Shown in pieces: positions 14,452 through 22,288 of a stretch of 33,696 nucleotides of DNA. This DNA is from Streptomyces sp. WZ.A104. GTDB taxonomy: Bacteria > Actinomycetota > Actinomycetes > Streptomycetales > Streptomycetaceae. The translations under genes and the position numbers were made by a program. The notes under the pieces were generated by a model. It saw only the letters and a list, made by a program, of their open reading frames with translations, did no database searches and was not told the DNA's origin. The first letter of the stretch is position 1, and every line of letters begins with the position of its first letter. Location: the NCBI RefSeq assembly GCF_002382885.1, contig NZ_NWVL01000081.1:1-33696 (forward strand), written 5' to 3'.

Positions 14452-15363
14452 ATGACGCTCACGCCTGCGCACGATCCTGCCGGTTCGAGACCCGCGGGCG
14501 GTCCCGGTGTCACCGGACCCGCGCACGGTCCGATCATTCCGCCGGTTCCGCCGGTTCCTGTGGTTCAGACCGTTCCGGTTCCGGTTCCGGTTGTCGAGAT
14601 CGTTCCGCCGGTTCCGCTGGTTCCGGTTGTTCCGCCGCCCTCGGACGGTCGCCCGGCGCCGCAGCCGTCGTACGATCCCGTTCTGCCGCGGGCCGTCTGC
14701 GAGTTCGCGCTGACCGCGCTGCTGCTGTTCCTCATCGTGTCGAGCGTGCGGTGGCTCGTCGGCCCGGACCCGGCGGCCCCGGTCGCCCACCCGGCCGTGC
14801 TGGGCTGCGTCGTCGGGACCGTGCTCGTCCTGCTGCTGACGTCCCCGCCCGGGCGGCGCTCGGGAGGCCATCTGAACCCGGCCGTCACGCTCGCGCTGTG
14901 GCGGCTCGGGGCCTTCCCGGGCCGTGACGTCGTCCCGTACGCCGTGGGACAGCTGGCCGGGTCGGTGCTCGGGGCGTGGCTGGGCGGGCTGGTATGGGGG
15001 CCGGCGGCGGTACTGCCGCCGGTCCGTCACTCCTCGGTGCGGGCGGATCCGGCGTGGGGCGGCGCCGCTGTCCTGGCGGCCGAGGCGGGAGTCCTCGCCG
15101 GGTTCACGCTGCTGCTCGCCGTGCTCCTCGGGTCTCCGGGCGGGCGAAGACTTCTGCCGTACGCGGTGGGTCTGGTGGTGGCCCTGGTCGTCGCGGTGCT
15201 GGGTCCGCTGAGCGGCGGATCGGCCAACCCCGCCCGGCAGTTCGGCCCGGCGCTGCTGGCCGGGGACGCCGGGCGGCTGTGGGTGTACCTGCTGGGGCCG
15301 GCCCTGGGGGCGGTGCTCGGCGCGTGGCCGGCGGGGTGGGTGGGGCTGCGGCGGTACCGGTAG
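14452..15363 (+). CDS. MIP-family channel (aquaporin/glycerol facilitator)
   Basis: 303 residues. Both half-helix NPA motifs are present: GGHLNPAVTLA (N142-A144) and GGSANPARQFGPALL (N259-A261). Six hydrophobic helices surround them, as expected of an aquaporin that conducts water or small solutes across the cytoplasmic membrane. Arg after the second NPA is conserved. The first 70 residues are an added Pro/Val-rich region (PVPPVPVVQTVPVPVPVV...) before the first helix, encoded by a degenerate GTTCCG repeat. The start ATG 14452 is the first good one downstream of the pepN divergent promoter; it lacks a strong ribosome site, so a start nearer residue 75 cannot be excluded. Water versus glycerol selectivity cannot be judged from the motifs alone. 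Confidence 0.87.
   Translation: MTLTPAHDPAGSRPAGGPGVTGPAHGPIIPPVPPVPVVQTVPVPVPVVEIVPPVPLVPVVPPPSDGRPAPQPSYDPVLPRAVCEFALTALLLFLIVSSVRWLVGPDPAAPVAHPAVLGCVVGTVLVLLLTSPPGRRSGGHLNPAVTLALWRLGAFPGRDVVPYAVGQLAGSVLGAWLGGLVWGPAAVLPPVRHSSVRADPAWGGAAVLAAEAGVLAGFTLLLAVLLGSPGGRRLLPYAVGLVVALVVAVLGPLSGGSANPARQFGPALLAGDAGRLWVYLLGPALGAVLGAWPAGWVGLRRYR
14536..14638. repeat. degenerate GTTCCG repeat in the aquaporin 5' coding region
   Basis: About 100 bp made largely of GTTCCG/GTTCCGCCG units on the plus strand, encoding alternating Pro and Val. It corresponds to the N-terminal extension of the MIP channel, ahead of the first membrane helix. Confidence 0.6.
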
Positions 15364-15445
15364 CGGTCCAGGGGGGCGCCGCCCGCGGGGTGGGTTGCGG
15401 TCCGGGTGGCAGTCCGGGGGTCCGGGGGGGGCGGTCCGTCTGCGC

Positions 15446-15808
15446 TCAGCCGTTCGCCACCTCGCCCTTCGCCACCTCGCCGTTCTCCGCCCCGCCGTTC
15501 TCGGCCTCTTCGGCGATGCGCTCGTGGTGGCGGATCACCTCGGCGATGATGAAGTTCAGCAGCTTCTCGGCGAACGCCGGGTCCAGGTTCGCGCTCTGCG
15601 CCAGCTGCCGCAGGCGGGCGATCTGGCGGGTTTCCCGGGCGGGGTCGGCGGGCGGCAGCCGGTGGTCCGCTTTGAGGCGGCCGACCTGCTGTGTGGCCTT
15701 GAAGCGCTCGGCCAGCATGTGGACGACGGCGGCGTCGATGTTGTCGATGCTCTCGCGCAGCCGGTCCAGCTCGGTCTGTACGGACGCGTCGATCTCGCTC
15801 GTGCTCAT
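15446..15808 (-). CDS. chorismate mutase (AroQ type)
   Basis: 120 residues. The helical AroQ pattern is clear: LDRLRESIDNIDAAVVHMLAERFKATQQVGRLKADHRLPPADPARETRQIARLRQLA, with the Arg, Lys and Glu/Gln residues that grip chorismate. It converts chorismate to prephenate for phenylalanine and tyrosine. ATG 15808 gives MSTSEIDAS; the longer reading frame upstream overlaps the AraC gene and is not family-like. The C-terminus is a degenerate Glu/Asn/Gly repeat (AENGGAENGEVAKGEVANG). It lies 25 nt after the AraC-type gene on the same strand, so the two may share a transcript, though no functional link is obvious. No secretion signal is present, so this is the cytoplasmic form. Confidence 0.92.
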   Translation of the reverse strand: MSTSEIDASVQTELDRLRESIDNIDAAVVHMLAERFKATQQVGRLKADHRLPPADPARETRQIARLRQLAQSANLDPAFAEKLLNFIIAEVIRHHERIAEEAENGGAENGEVAKGEVANG

Positions 15809-15833
15809 GGTGAGCGAGCTTAGACGCCCGGGT

Positions 15834-16712
15834 TCACGGCCCGATCGTCGGCGGGTCGTCCGGGTCGGGCACCCGGTCGCTCCAGCCGCCCGGCACGCTG
15901 CGGCCCTGCTGTTCACGGAAACGGACGGGGGCGGCGCCGACGCGGCGGGCGAAGAGGCGGGAGAAGTAGGCGGGGTCGTCGTAGCCGACGCGGCGGGCGA
16001 CGGCGGCGACGGGGAGGTCGGTGGCGGCGAGGAGCTCCTTGGCCCGGCCGAGGCGGATTCCCAGCAGGTAGTCCTTGGGGCTGCACCCGGCTCCGCGCCG
16101 TACGGCGGTACGCAGTTCGGCGGGGGTCATGCCGTGCCGGGCGGCGTGCTCGGCGACCGTGAGCGGCTGGAACGCGTCGCGGGCCAGCGCCTGGAGCACC
16201 GGGTCGCCGTCGGGCCCGATGTCGGCGCGGACGCGGCGCAGGGAGACGAGGAGTTCGTGGACGGCGGCCCCGGTCTCGACCTCCAGGAGGGGGTTGCCGC
16301 GGCGGGCGGCGCGCACGATGCGGCCGACGGCGGCGCGGGGGGCGGCGGTGTCGGAGAGGGGGACCAGGGGGCGGTCGGGCTCGATGTAGCCGAGTTCGGT
16401 GTAGGTGGCGGTGGCGGGCCCGGTGAAGTCGACGAAGCTCTCGTCCCAGCCGGTGCCGGGGTCCGCGCCGTAGTGGTGGGGGGTGCCGGGAGTGAGCCAG
16501 ATGAGGCTGGGTCCGGTGACGGGGGTGCGGCGACCGTCGGGGCCCTTGAACCACCCGGTGCCGGAGTTGACGATCACGGCGACGTGGTGGTCCAGGGTGC
16601 GCGGTCCGACGGTGGGCAGCGCGCCGTGCTGGAGGCCGACGCCGAGGCAGGCGAGGCCGAGGCGGTGGTGGAGCGGGCTCGGCGTGAAGAAGCGCATCCA
16701 GGTGTGGTACAT
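15834..16712 (-). CDS. AraC-family transcriptional regulator
   Basis: 292 residues. The N-terminal cupin-like half (about 10-130: HHVAVIVNSGTGWFKGPDGRRTPVTGPSLIWLTPGTPHHYG) would bind a small ligand. The C-terminal half (about 190-280) has the two helix-turn-helix units ending LPVAAVARRVGYDDPAYFSRLFARRVGAAPVRFR, the classic AraC signature. ATG 16712 is chosen for the GGGAGAGGAAGG site just upstream. It is divergent from the GH35 beta-galactosidase (145 bp between starts), the usual arrangement for a sugar-responsive activator of the neighbouring hydrolase. The ligand is not known; a galactoside or related sugar is the natural guess. Confidence 0.92.
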   Translation of the reverse strand: MYHTWMRFFTPSPLHHRLGLACLGVGLQHGALPTVGPRTLDHHVAVIVNSGTGWFKGPDGRRTPVTGPSLIWLTPGTPHHYGADPGTGWDESFVDFTGPATATYTELGYIEPDRPLVPLSDTAAPRAAVGRIVRAARRGNPLLEVETGAAVHELLVSLRRVRADIGPDGDPVLQALARDAFQPLTVAEHAARHGMTPAELRTAVRRGAGCSPKDYLLGIRLGRAKELLAATDLPVAAVARRVGYDDPAYFSRLFARRVGAAPVRFREQQGRSVPGGWSDRVPDPDDPPTIGP

Positions 16713-16857
16713 CGCGGCCTTCCTCTCCCGGGCGGTTCGCTGCGTCCAACCAGCAGCGATCTTTGTCCATGGACCCGGTGCGCGCCAGAGGTGAAGGTGG
16801 TCGGACCAATTCGCCCGGGGCCTCCCGGGGACGGGAGAGCAGGAGAGCACGAGCGCG

Positions 16858-18723
16858 ATGACGGACTTCACCGTGGGGGACGACCACTTCAGGATCGACG
16901 GGAAGCCCGTACGGCTGCTGTCGGGCGCCCTGCACTACTTCCGGGTGCACGAGGCGCAGTGGGAGCACCGGCTCGGGATGCTGGCGGCGATGGGGCTGAA
17001 CTGCGTGGAGACGTACGTCCCGTGGAATCTGCACGAGCCGCGCGAGGGCGACCTGCGGGATGTGGGGGCGCTCGGCCGGTTCCTGGACGCGGCGCGGCGG
17101 GCCGGGCTGTGGGCGATCGTGCGGCCGGGCCCGTACATCTGTGCCGAGTGGGAGAACGGCGGGCTGCCGGTGTGGGTGACGGGCCGGTTCGGGCGGCGGG
17201 TGCGGACGCGGGACGCGGCGTACCGGGCGGTGGTGGAGCGGTGGTTCCGGGTCCTGCTGCCGCAGGTGGTGGAGCGGGAGATCGGCCGCGGCGGCCCGGT
17301 GGTCCTGGTGCAGGCCGAGAACGAGTACGGAAGTTACGGCTGCGACGCGGTGTATCTGGAGTGGCTGGCGGGGCTGCTGCGGGAGTGCGGGGTGACCGTT
17401 CCGCTGTTCACCTCGGACGGGCCCGAGGACCACATGCTGACGGGCGGGTCGGTGCCCGGGCTGCTGGCGACGGCGAACTTCGGTTCCGGTGCGCGGGAGG
17501 GCTTCGCGGTGCTGCGCCGTCATCAGCCGAAGGGGCCGTTGATGTGCATGGAGTTCTGGTGCGGCTGGTTCGACCACTGGGGGGCCGAGCCCGTCGTACG
17601 GGAAGCCGTGCGGGCGGCCGACGCGCTGCGGGAGATCCTGGAGTGCGGGGCGTCGGTGAACATCTACATGGCGCACGGCGGGACGAACTTCGCGGGCTGG
17701 GCGGGGGCGAACCGGTCCGGTCCGCTTCAGGACGGGGCGTTCGAGCCGACGGTGACGTCGTACGACTACGACGCGCCCGTCGATGAGTACGGGCGGGCGA
17801 CGGAGAAGTTCCGGCTGTTCCGGGAGGTCCTGGAGGGCTGCACCGAGGGCCCGTTGCCCGCGCTGCCGCCGGAGCCGGTGGGGCTCGCGGGGCCGGTGCG
17901 GGCGGAGCTGGACCGGTGGGCGCCGCTCGGGGACGTACTGGAGGCGCTGGGTGATCCGGAGTGGCCGGAGTCCGGGGTGCCGCCGACCTTCGAGGAGCTG
18001 GGCGTGGACCGGGGGCTGGTGCGCTACCGGGTGGGGGTGCCGGGGCCGCGTGTTCCGTATCCGCTGCGTGCGGTGGGGCTGCGGGACCGGGCGGTGGTGT
18101 ATGTGGACGGGGTCCGGGCCGGGGTGCTGTCCGAGGAGAGCGGCACGCTGCCGGAGCCGGTGGCGGGCCCGGCGGAGGTCGAGTTGTGGGTGGAGTCGCT
18201 GGGCCGGGTCAACTACGGGCCGAGGCTGGGCGAGGCGAAGGGTGTCACGGGCGGGGTACTGCACGAGCGGCAGTATCTGCACGGGGTACGGGCCCGGGCG
18301 CTGCGGCTGGACGCCTTCGGGGACGCGGACGCGGTGGCGGCGGTCCCGTTCCGCCCGGTGGGGGCGGGCGGCGGGGCCGCTGACCTGTCCGGTGCCGGTG
18401 ACGGGGCCGGTGGTGCGGGGCGGACGGGGCTGTTCCGGGGGACGTTCGTGATCGGCGACGGTATCGGGGGCATCGCGGGCGTGGATCACGCGGGGTTCGA
18501 GCTGCCGGGCTGGACGCGCGGATTCGCGTGGGTGAACGGCTTCTGCCTGGGCCGGTACTGGTCGGCGGGCCCGCAGCGAACCCTGTACGTCCCCGGGCCG
18601 GTGCTCCGCGAGGGCGTCAACGAGGTGTGGGTGCTGGAGCTGGAGGGTGCGGGCGAGCCGTGGGCCGAGCTGGGTCCGGGGGCGCCCGTGCGGACGGGCG
18701 CCCCCGGGGTGGTTCAGCCGTGA
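16858..18723 (+). CDS. beta-galactosidase, glycoside hydrolase family 35
   Basis: 621 residues. The start matches GH35: FRIDGKPVRLLSGALHYFRVHEAQWEHRL, then GLNCVETYVPWNLHEP and GPYICAEWENGGLPVW. The acid/base Glu is E156 in QAENEYGSYG and the nucleophile is E232 in MEFWCGWFDHWG. HGGTNFAGWAGAN follows, as in the family, and a C-terminal beta-sandwich/jelly-roll region (about 400-610) ends with VNGFCLGRYWSAGPQRTLYVPGPVL. There is no signal peptide, so it is cytoplasmic and would act on imported galactosides. GGAGAG sites precede ATG 16858. The divergent AraC gene is the likely regulator. A 14-bp perfect hairpin lies in its last 50 bp. No transporter gene is adjacent. Confidence 0.95.
   Translation: MTDFTVGDDHFRIDGKPVRLLSGALHYFRVHEAQWEHRLGMLAAMGLNCVETYVPWNLHEPREGDLRDVGALGRFLDAARRAGLWAIVRPGPYICAEWENGGLPVWVTGRFGRRVRTRDAAYRAVVERWFRVLLPQVVEREIGRGGPVVLVQAENEYGSYGCDAVYLEWLAGLLRECGVTVPLFTSDGPEDHMLTGGSVPGLLATANFGSGAREGFAVLRRHQPKGPLMCMEFWCGWFDHWGAEPVVREAVRAADALREILECGASVNIYMAHGGTNFAGWAGANRSGPLQDGAFEPTVTSYDYDAPVDEYGRATEKFRLFREVLEGCTEGPLPALPPEPVGLAGPVRAELDRWAPLGDVLEALGDPEWPESGVPPTFEELGVDRGLVRYRVGVPGPRVPYPLRAVGLRDRAVVYVDGVRAGVLSEESGTLPEPVAGPAEVELWVESLGRVNYGPRLGEAKGVTGGVLHERQYLHGVRARALRLDAFGDADAVAAVPFRPVGAGGGAADLSGAGDGAGGAGRTGLFRGTFVIGDGIGGIAGVDHAGFELPGWTRGFAWVNGFCLGRYWSAGPQRTLYVPGPVLREGVNEVWVLELEGAGEPWAELGPGAPVRTGAPGVVQP
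18676..18707. terminator. terminator-like hairpin inside the 3' end of the GH35 gene
   Basis: CCGGGGGCGCCCGT (18676-18689) and ACGGGCGCCCCCGG (18694-18707) are exact 14-bp complements around a 4-nt loop. The hairpin is entirely coding, ending 16 nt before the GH35 stop, and the convergent trypsin gene stops 13 bp beyond. With no intergenic space, it is the likely terminator for one or both genes. Confidence 0.6.
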
Positions 18724-18736
18724 TCACTCACGGGTG

Positions 18737-19516
18737 TCAGAGCGAGGCGGCCGCGGAGGCGATGGCGGACGCGAAGGTCGAGACCTCGGCGTAGACCCCC
18801 GGGTAGCCGGGCCGGGCGCAGCCGTAACCCCAGCTGACGATGCCGACCTGGATCCACTCACCCGCGTTGTCCTTGCGGAACATGGGGCCGCCGGAGTCGC
18901 CCTGGCAGGTGTCGACGCCACCGGTGTCGGGGTATCCGGCGCAGATCTCCTCGGCCGCGACGAGTTCGTTGCCGTAGGCGGCGCGGCAGGCGGCGTCGGA
19001 GACGAACGGGACGTTGGCCTTGAGCAGGTAGCGCTGCTGGCTGCCGCCCTCGCGGTTGGCGCCCCAGCCCGCGACGGTGAAGGTGCCCTGGTTGTAGGCG
19101 GTGGTGGTGGCGATCTTCAGGGTGGGCTGGTTGATGGGCCGGGCGAGCTTGATGAGCGCCCAGTCCTTTCCGACGCCGTTGTAGCCGGGGGCCCGGAGGA
19201 CCTTGGTGGACCGGACCTTGACGGCGTTGGGCGACCGGAGGTCGACGGCGCCGCCGGTGGCGGTGATCGAGGTGTTGTTGCCCGATCGGCTCACGCAGTG
19301 GGCGGCGGTGAGGACGATGTCCTGGGCGTAGAGGGCGCCGCCGCAGCCCATGGAGAGCCGGACCATGAACGGGAACTCGCCCTGGGCGGCGCGGGTTCCG
19401 CCGACGACGGGGTTGGGGGCAGCGGATGCGGTGACGGGCTGGAGGCCGACGACCGCGATCGCGACGGTGGCGACGGCTACGGAACATCTCTTCAGCGCAC
19501 GCAGGAGCTGCTTCAC
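18737..19516 (-). CDS. sprT: secreted trypsin (S1 family), Streptomyces griseus trypsin type
   Basis: 259 residues, the same length as S. griseus trypsin preproenzyme as I recall it, and nearly identical in sequence. Signal peptide about 1-32 (MKQLLRALKRCSVAVATVAIA...ASA), a short APNP propeptide, then the mature start VVGGT at residue 37. The catalytic triad is H73 (TAAHCV), D118 (KDWALIKL) and S208 (GDSGGP). D202 at the base of the specificity pocket gives Arg/Lys preference. Six cysteines suit three disulfides. The start is GTG 19516. In S. griseus this gene belongs to the A-factor/AdpA regulon; a near-consensus AdpA box lies upstream here. The stop faces the GH35 stop with 13 bp between. 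Confidence 0.97.
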   Translation of the reverse strand: MKQLLRALKRCSVAVATVAIAVVGLQPVTASAAPNPVVGGTRAAQGEFPFMVRLSMGCGGALYAQDIVLTAAHCVSRSGNNTSITATGGAVDLRSPNAVKVRSTKVLRAPGYNGVGKDWALIKLARPINQPTLKIATTTAYNQGTFTVAGWGANREGGSQQRYLLKANVPFVSDAACRAAYGNELVAAEEICAGYPDTGGVDTCQGDSGGPMFRKDNAGEWIQVGIVSWGYGCARPGYPGVYAEVSTFASAIASAAASL

Positions 19517-19611
19517 GGGCTGCCTACTTTCGTGGGGGGTTCGCTGTGGGAACCACGACAGGGCACGTCGACGTACTAGTCATGCACCCGTCAAGGCGAT
19601 CCGATTATCAG

Positions 19612-19650
19612 GAAATCGCCACCACCCCCACAAGGCGCACTTTTCGGCCA
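19612..19650 (-). promoter_or_regulatory. candidate AdpA-binding boxes upstream of the trypsin gene
   Basis: On the minus strand TGGCGATTTC (19612-19621) matches the AdpA consensus TGGCSNGWWY at 9 of 10 positions, and TGGCCGAAAA (19641-19650) at 8 of 10. They lie about 96 and 125 nt upstream of the trypsin start. A TTGACG (19589-19594) could be a -35 element, though no good -10 follows at normal spacing. The AdpA role at sprT is known in S. griseus; binding here is inferred. Confidence 0.45.
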
Positions 19651-19767
19651 GGCCGTGACGGCGGATTCCTCCCCTCCGCCGCTGCGGATTCCGGCCCCTT
19701 CCGGCGCCCCGGCCTACAGTGGAGGTCCGTTGAACGTCCGAACGTCACGGAGGATGGGGGTTTCGAC

Positions 19768-20670
19768 GTGGCGAACGGCCCTCCGGGCGCACCGGTCGTC
19801 CGCGGCTTTCCGCACCTGGACACGGTCCGCTCCGCCATCACCGCCCTCTACCGGCGGCTCTCCCGGGACGGCGTCCACGCCTACGCCACCAGCCTCGCCC
19901 CCGCCGACGCCGCCTTCGGCGACGAGGACGATCTGCATCTGGGCGCCCAGCGGGTGGCGCGCGCCCTGGTCCAGCACCTCCGCCTGCCCGACGCCCGCAT
20001 GATCGTCGGCTTCCGGACGATGGAGCACGCGGCGAGCGTCGAACTGACCGCGGGCCCCGAGTACTTCATCGAGCTCAACGACCGCTTCCGCACCCACCGC
20101 AGGGATGTCGGCGCGGCGCTCGCGCACGAGATCACCCATGTACTGCTGCACCGGCTCGGTCTGGAGTTCCCCGGCACCCGCGCCAACGAGATCCTGACCG
20201 ACACGACGACGGCCTACCTCGGCGCGGGCTGGCTGCTGCTGGACGCCTTCCGGGAGGATGCCACCTCCCGCCAGAAGCTCGGCTATCTGACCCCGGAGGA
20301 GTACGGATACGTCCTGGCCAAGCGGGCGTTCGCGTTCGGCGAGGACCCCTCTCCGTGGTTCACCAGCCCGCAGGCGTACACCGCGTACACCAAGGGGCGG
20401 GAGCGGGCCCTGCACGATCTGCGCAGACCCCCGCTGGCCGCCGCGGGCTGGGCGGGCCGCCGCCGCTACGCCAAGGACCGGCGGTACGCCCAGGACCACC
20501 CCGGCGCCGGCCCGGACCCGAACGTTCCGTACGCCTTCGAGACCGGCGGCGAGGGGCTGCGCGTCTCCTTCCCCTGCCCCACCTGCCACCAGCGCATCCG
20601 GCTTCCCGTCCGGGGCCGGGTCAGCGCACGCTGCGGGCTGTGCCGTACGCGCCTGGAGTGCGACACCTGA
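19768..20670 (+). CDS. HExxH zinc-metalloprotease-like protein with C-terminal zinc ribbon
   Basis: 300 residues; I do not recognise a named family. A metalloprotease site HEITH (120-124) is followed by NEILTDTTTAYLGAGW, where E141 or D145 could be the third zinc ligand. A C-terminal zinc ribbon follows (CPTC ... CGLC, with further Cys and His), preceded by a basic, Arg/Lys/Tyr-rich linker. There is no signal peptide or membrane helix, so it looks cytoplasmic. GTG 19768 is chosen because the longer frame upstream to 19546 covers the trypsin promoter and is not protein-like; GGGGG about 7 nt upstream could be the ribosome site. It is divergent from the trypsin gene and followed 38 bp later by the ankyrin gene in the same direction, possibly one transcript. 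Substrate unknown. Confidence 0.75.
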   Translation: MANGPPGAPVVRGFPHLDTVRSAITALYRRLSRDGVHAYATSLAPADAAFGDEDDLHLGAQRVARALVQHLRLPDARMIVGFRTMEHAASVELTAGPEYFIELNDRFRTHRRDVGAALAHEITHVLLHRLGLEFPGTRANEILTDTTTAYLGAGWLLLDAFREDATSRQKLGYLTPEEYGYVLAKRAFAFGEDPSPWFTSPQAYTAYTKGRERALHDLRRPPLAAAGWAGRRRYAKDRRYAQDHPGAGPDPNVPYAFETGGEGLRVSFPCPTCHQRIRLPVRGRVSARCGLCRTRLECDT

Positions 20671-20708
20671 CCTCGGGCGTTGCCGCCGGCCCACCGTAGG
20701 GTCGAAGC

Positions 20709-21461
20709 ATGACGAACAAGCCGATCAGGGACGAACCAAGCCTGTTCGACGCGCTGCACGAGGACGAGAACGCGGTCGTACGGGCGCTGCGCGCCGGTGC
20801 GCGGGCCGAGTCGAGCGACGAGGAGGGCACGACCGCGCTCTATCTGGCATCGGTCCACGATCGACCGGGGACGGTGCGCCTGCTGCTCGCGGCCGGGGCC
20901 GACCCCGACCGGGCGAGCGGACCCGGGGCGAGCGATCTGCCGCTGTGCGGGGCGGCGTGCGGCGGTCACACCGAGGTGGTGGAGGCGTTGCTGTCCGCCG
21001 GGGCCCGGCCGGACCTGCGCGAGGCGTTCGGCTTCACGGCGCTGCGCTGGGCGGTCGGCCTGGGCCACGCCCCGACGGTGGAGCTGCTGCTCTCCCGGGG
21101 CGCGGACCCGCTGCTGCCCGGCCCGCAGGGGGAGTCGATGCTCGTCCTGGCGGCGCGGCGCGGATCGGTACGGGCGGTACGGGCGCTGCTCACGCACGGC
21201 GCGGGGGCGCCGGGCCAGGAGCCCGTGGTGGCCCTCGCGCTGGCCGAGGCGCGGCGGCTGGCCGGGCTCGGTCCAGAACGGGAGTTGCTGCGGCGCCTGG
21301 AGGAGACGTACGGCACCGGGCTCGACGCGGTGGTGCGGCGTGAGCGGAGGGACGGCGAGGAGACCGTGACGGTGGAGCTGCTCCGGGACGGGGCGCCGTC
21401 GGCGGGAGCGGACCAGCACACGGGGCACGAGGAGATCGCGGCGCTGCTGGAGGAATGGTGA
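20709..21461 (+). CDS. ankyrin-repeat protein
   Basis: 250 residues. At least four ankyrin repeats are visible between about residues 10 and 175, for example GTTALYLASVHDRPGTVRLLLAAGADPD, GHTEVVEALLSAGARPD and GFTALRWAVGLGHAPTVELLLSRGADP. The C-terminus after about residue 180 is a charged helical region (EARRLAGLGPERELLRRLEETYG) without clear family. Such proteins mediate protein-protein contacts; the partner is unknown. The ORF starts at ATG 20709 and stops 9 bp before the convergent GNAT stop. It follows the zinc-ribbon metalloprotease by 38 bp, so a shared role is possible but unproven. Confidence 0.88.
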   Translation: MTNKPIRDEPSLFDALHEDENAVVRALRAGARAESSDEEGTTALYLASVHDRPGTVRLLLAAGADPDRASGPGASDLPLCGAACGGHTEVVEALLSAGARPDLREAFGFTALRWAVGLGHAPTVELLLSRGADPLLPGPQGESMLVLAARRGSVRAVRALLTHGAGAPGQEPVVALALAEARRLAGLGPERELLRRLEETYGTGLDAVVRRERRDGEETVTVELLRDGAPSAGADQHTGHEEIAALLEEW

Positions 21462-21470
21462 CGGCAGCCC

Positions 21471-22199
21471 CTACTCCTCCCGCTGCCACGCCTCCCGGGT
21501 GAGCCCGTACTCCACCTCTCCGTGTTCCGAGCCCTCGATGGCATCCGGCCAGTCCTCGGTGTAGGAGCGGAGGAAGGCCAGCCCGGCCTTCTCCATCACC
21601 CGGCGGGACCCCGCGTTGACGGCCATGGTGTTGGCGGTCACGCGTTGTGCCCCGAGGTCGGTGAATCCCTTGCGCACCAGGGCCCGCGCGCCCTCGGTGG
21701 CGTAACCACGGCCCCAGGCGGCCCTGTTCAGCCGGTAGCCGAGTTCGACGACGGCGGGGTCGTGGTCGTCCAGCGGCCGGAGTTCGAACCAGCCGAGGAA
21801 CGCGCCGGTGGTCTTCTCCTCGGCGGCCCAGAATCCGCGGGTCCCGGTGCACGGGTGGTCGTGCAGGAGCCGGGGCAGGGTGCGTATCTGGATGTCCTCG
21901 CGGCTCGTGGGGCGGCCGCCGTTGATGTAGCGCATGACCTCGGGGTCGTTGTCGAGCGCGAGCAGGTCGGGGGTGTCGGCGGCCGTGAACGGCCGCAGCA
22001 CGAGCCGTTCGGTCTCCAGGAAGGCCTGGGACGCCTGGGAGCGCTGGATACGGAAGGCCAGCCCCTCCGGGCTCCGCGGCAGCGTCAGACCTTCGGAACC
22101 GGTGACGAGATCCCCGCCGTGTTCACGGGCCCGGGCGGCGACGGCGTCCGGGTCGTCCGGATCGCGGGTCTTGAGGTCCATCCAGCAGAACTCGTTCAT
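21471..22199 (-). CDS. GNAT N-acetyltransferase with vestigial VOC-like N-terminus
   Basis: 242 residues. From about residue 61 (FLETERLVLRPFTAADTPDLLALDNDPEVMRYING) it is a RimJ/RimL-type GNAT, with the acetyl-CoA loop in AAWGRGYATEGARALV and a final VNAGSRRVMEKAGL. It would transfer acetyl from acetyl-CoA to an amine; the acceptor is unknown. The first 50 residues (NEFCWMDLKTRDP, then DAVAARAREHGGDLVTG, then SPEGLAFRI) read like the beginning and end of a glyoxalase/VOC domain with the middle removed. ATG 22199 has an AGAGGAA site upstream; starting later would lose the VOC-like part. The fusion is therefore a real translated segment or a decayed remnant in front of the GNAT. Confidence 0.85.
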   Translation of the reverse strand: MNEFCWMDLKTRDPDDPDAVAARAREHGGDLVTGSEGLTLPRSPEGLAFRIQRSQASQAFLETERLVLRPFTAADTPDLLALDNDPEVMRYINGGRPTSREDIQIRTLPRLLHDHPCTGTRGFWAAEEKTTGAFLGWFELRPLDDHDPAVVELGYRLNRAAWGRGYATEGARALVRKGFTDLGAQRVTANTMAVNAGSRRVMEKAGLAFLRSYTEDWPDAIEGSEHGEVEYGLTREAWQREE

Positions 22200-22288
22200 C
22201 GGGTTGGTGCCGTGTTCCTCTCGTCGTTCCTGTGGTCGGGTGCGCTCCGCGTGTCCCTCTGCTGGATACCGGGTGCCGGAACGCCCGC

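Noticed and set aside
11826..14927. Very long plus-strand reading frames opposite pepN and similar ones opposite pyk and the decarboxylase
   Set aside because: They are antisense to genes with intact catalytic motifs and consist of low-complexity Gly/Val/Asp-rich sequence caused by codon bias.
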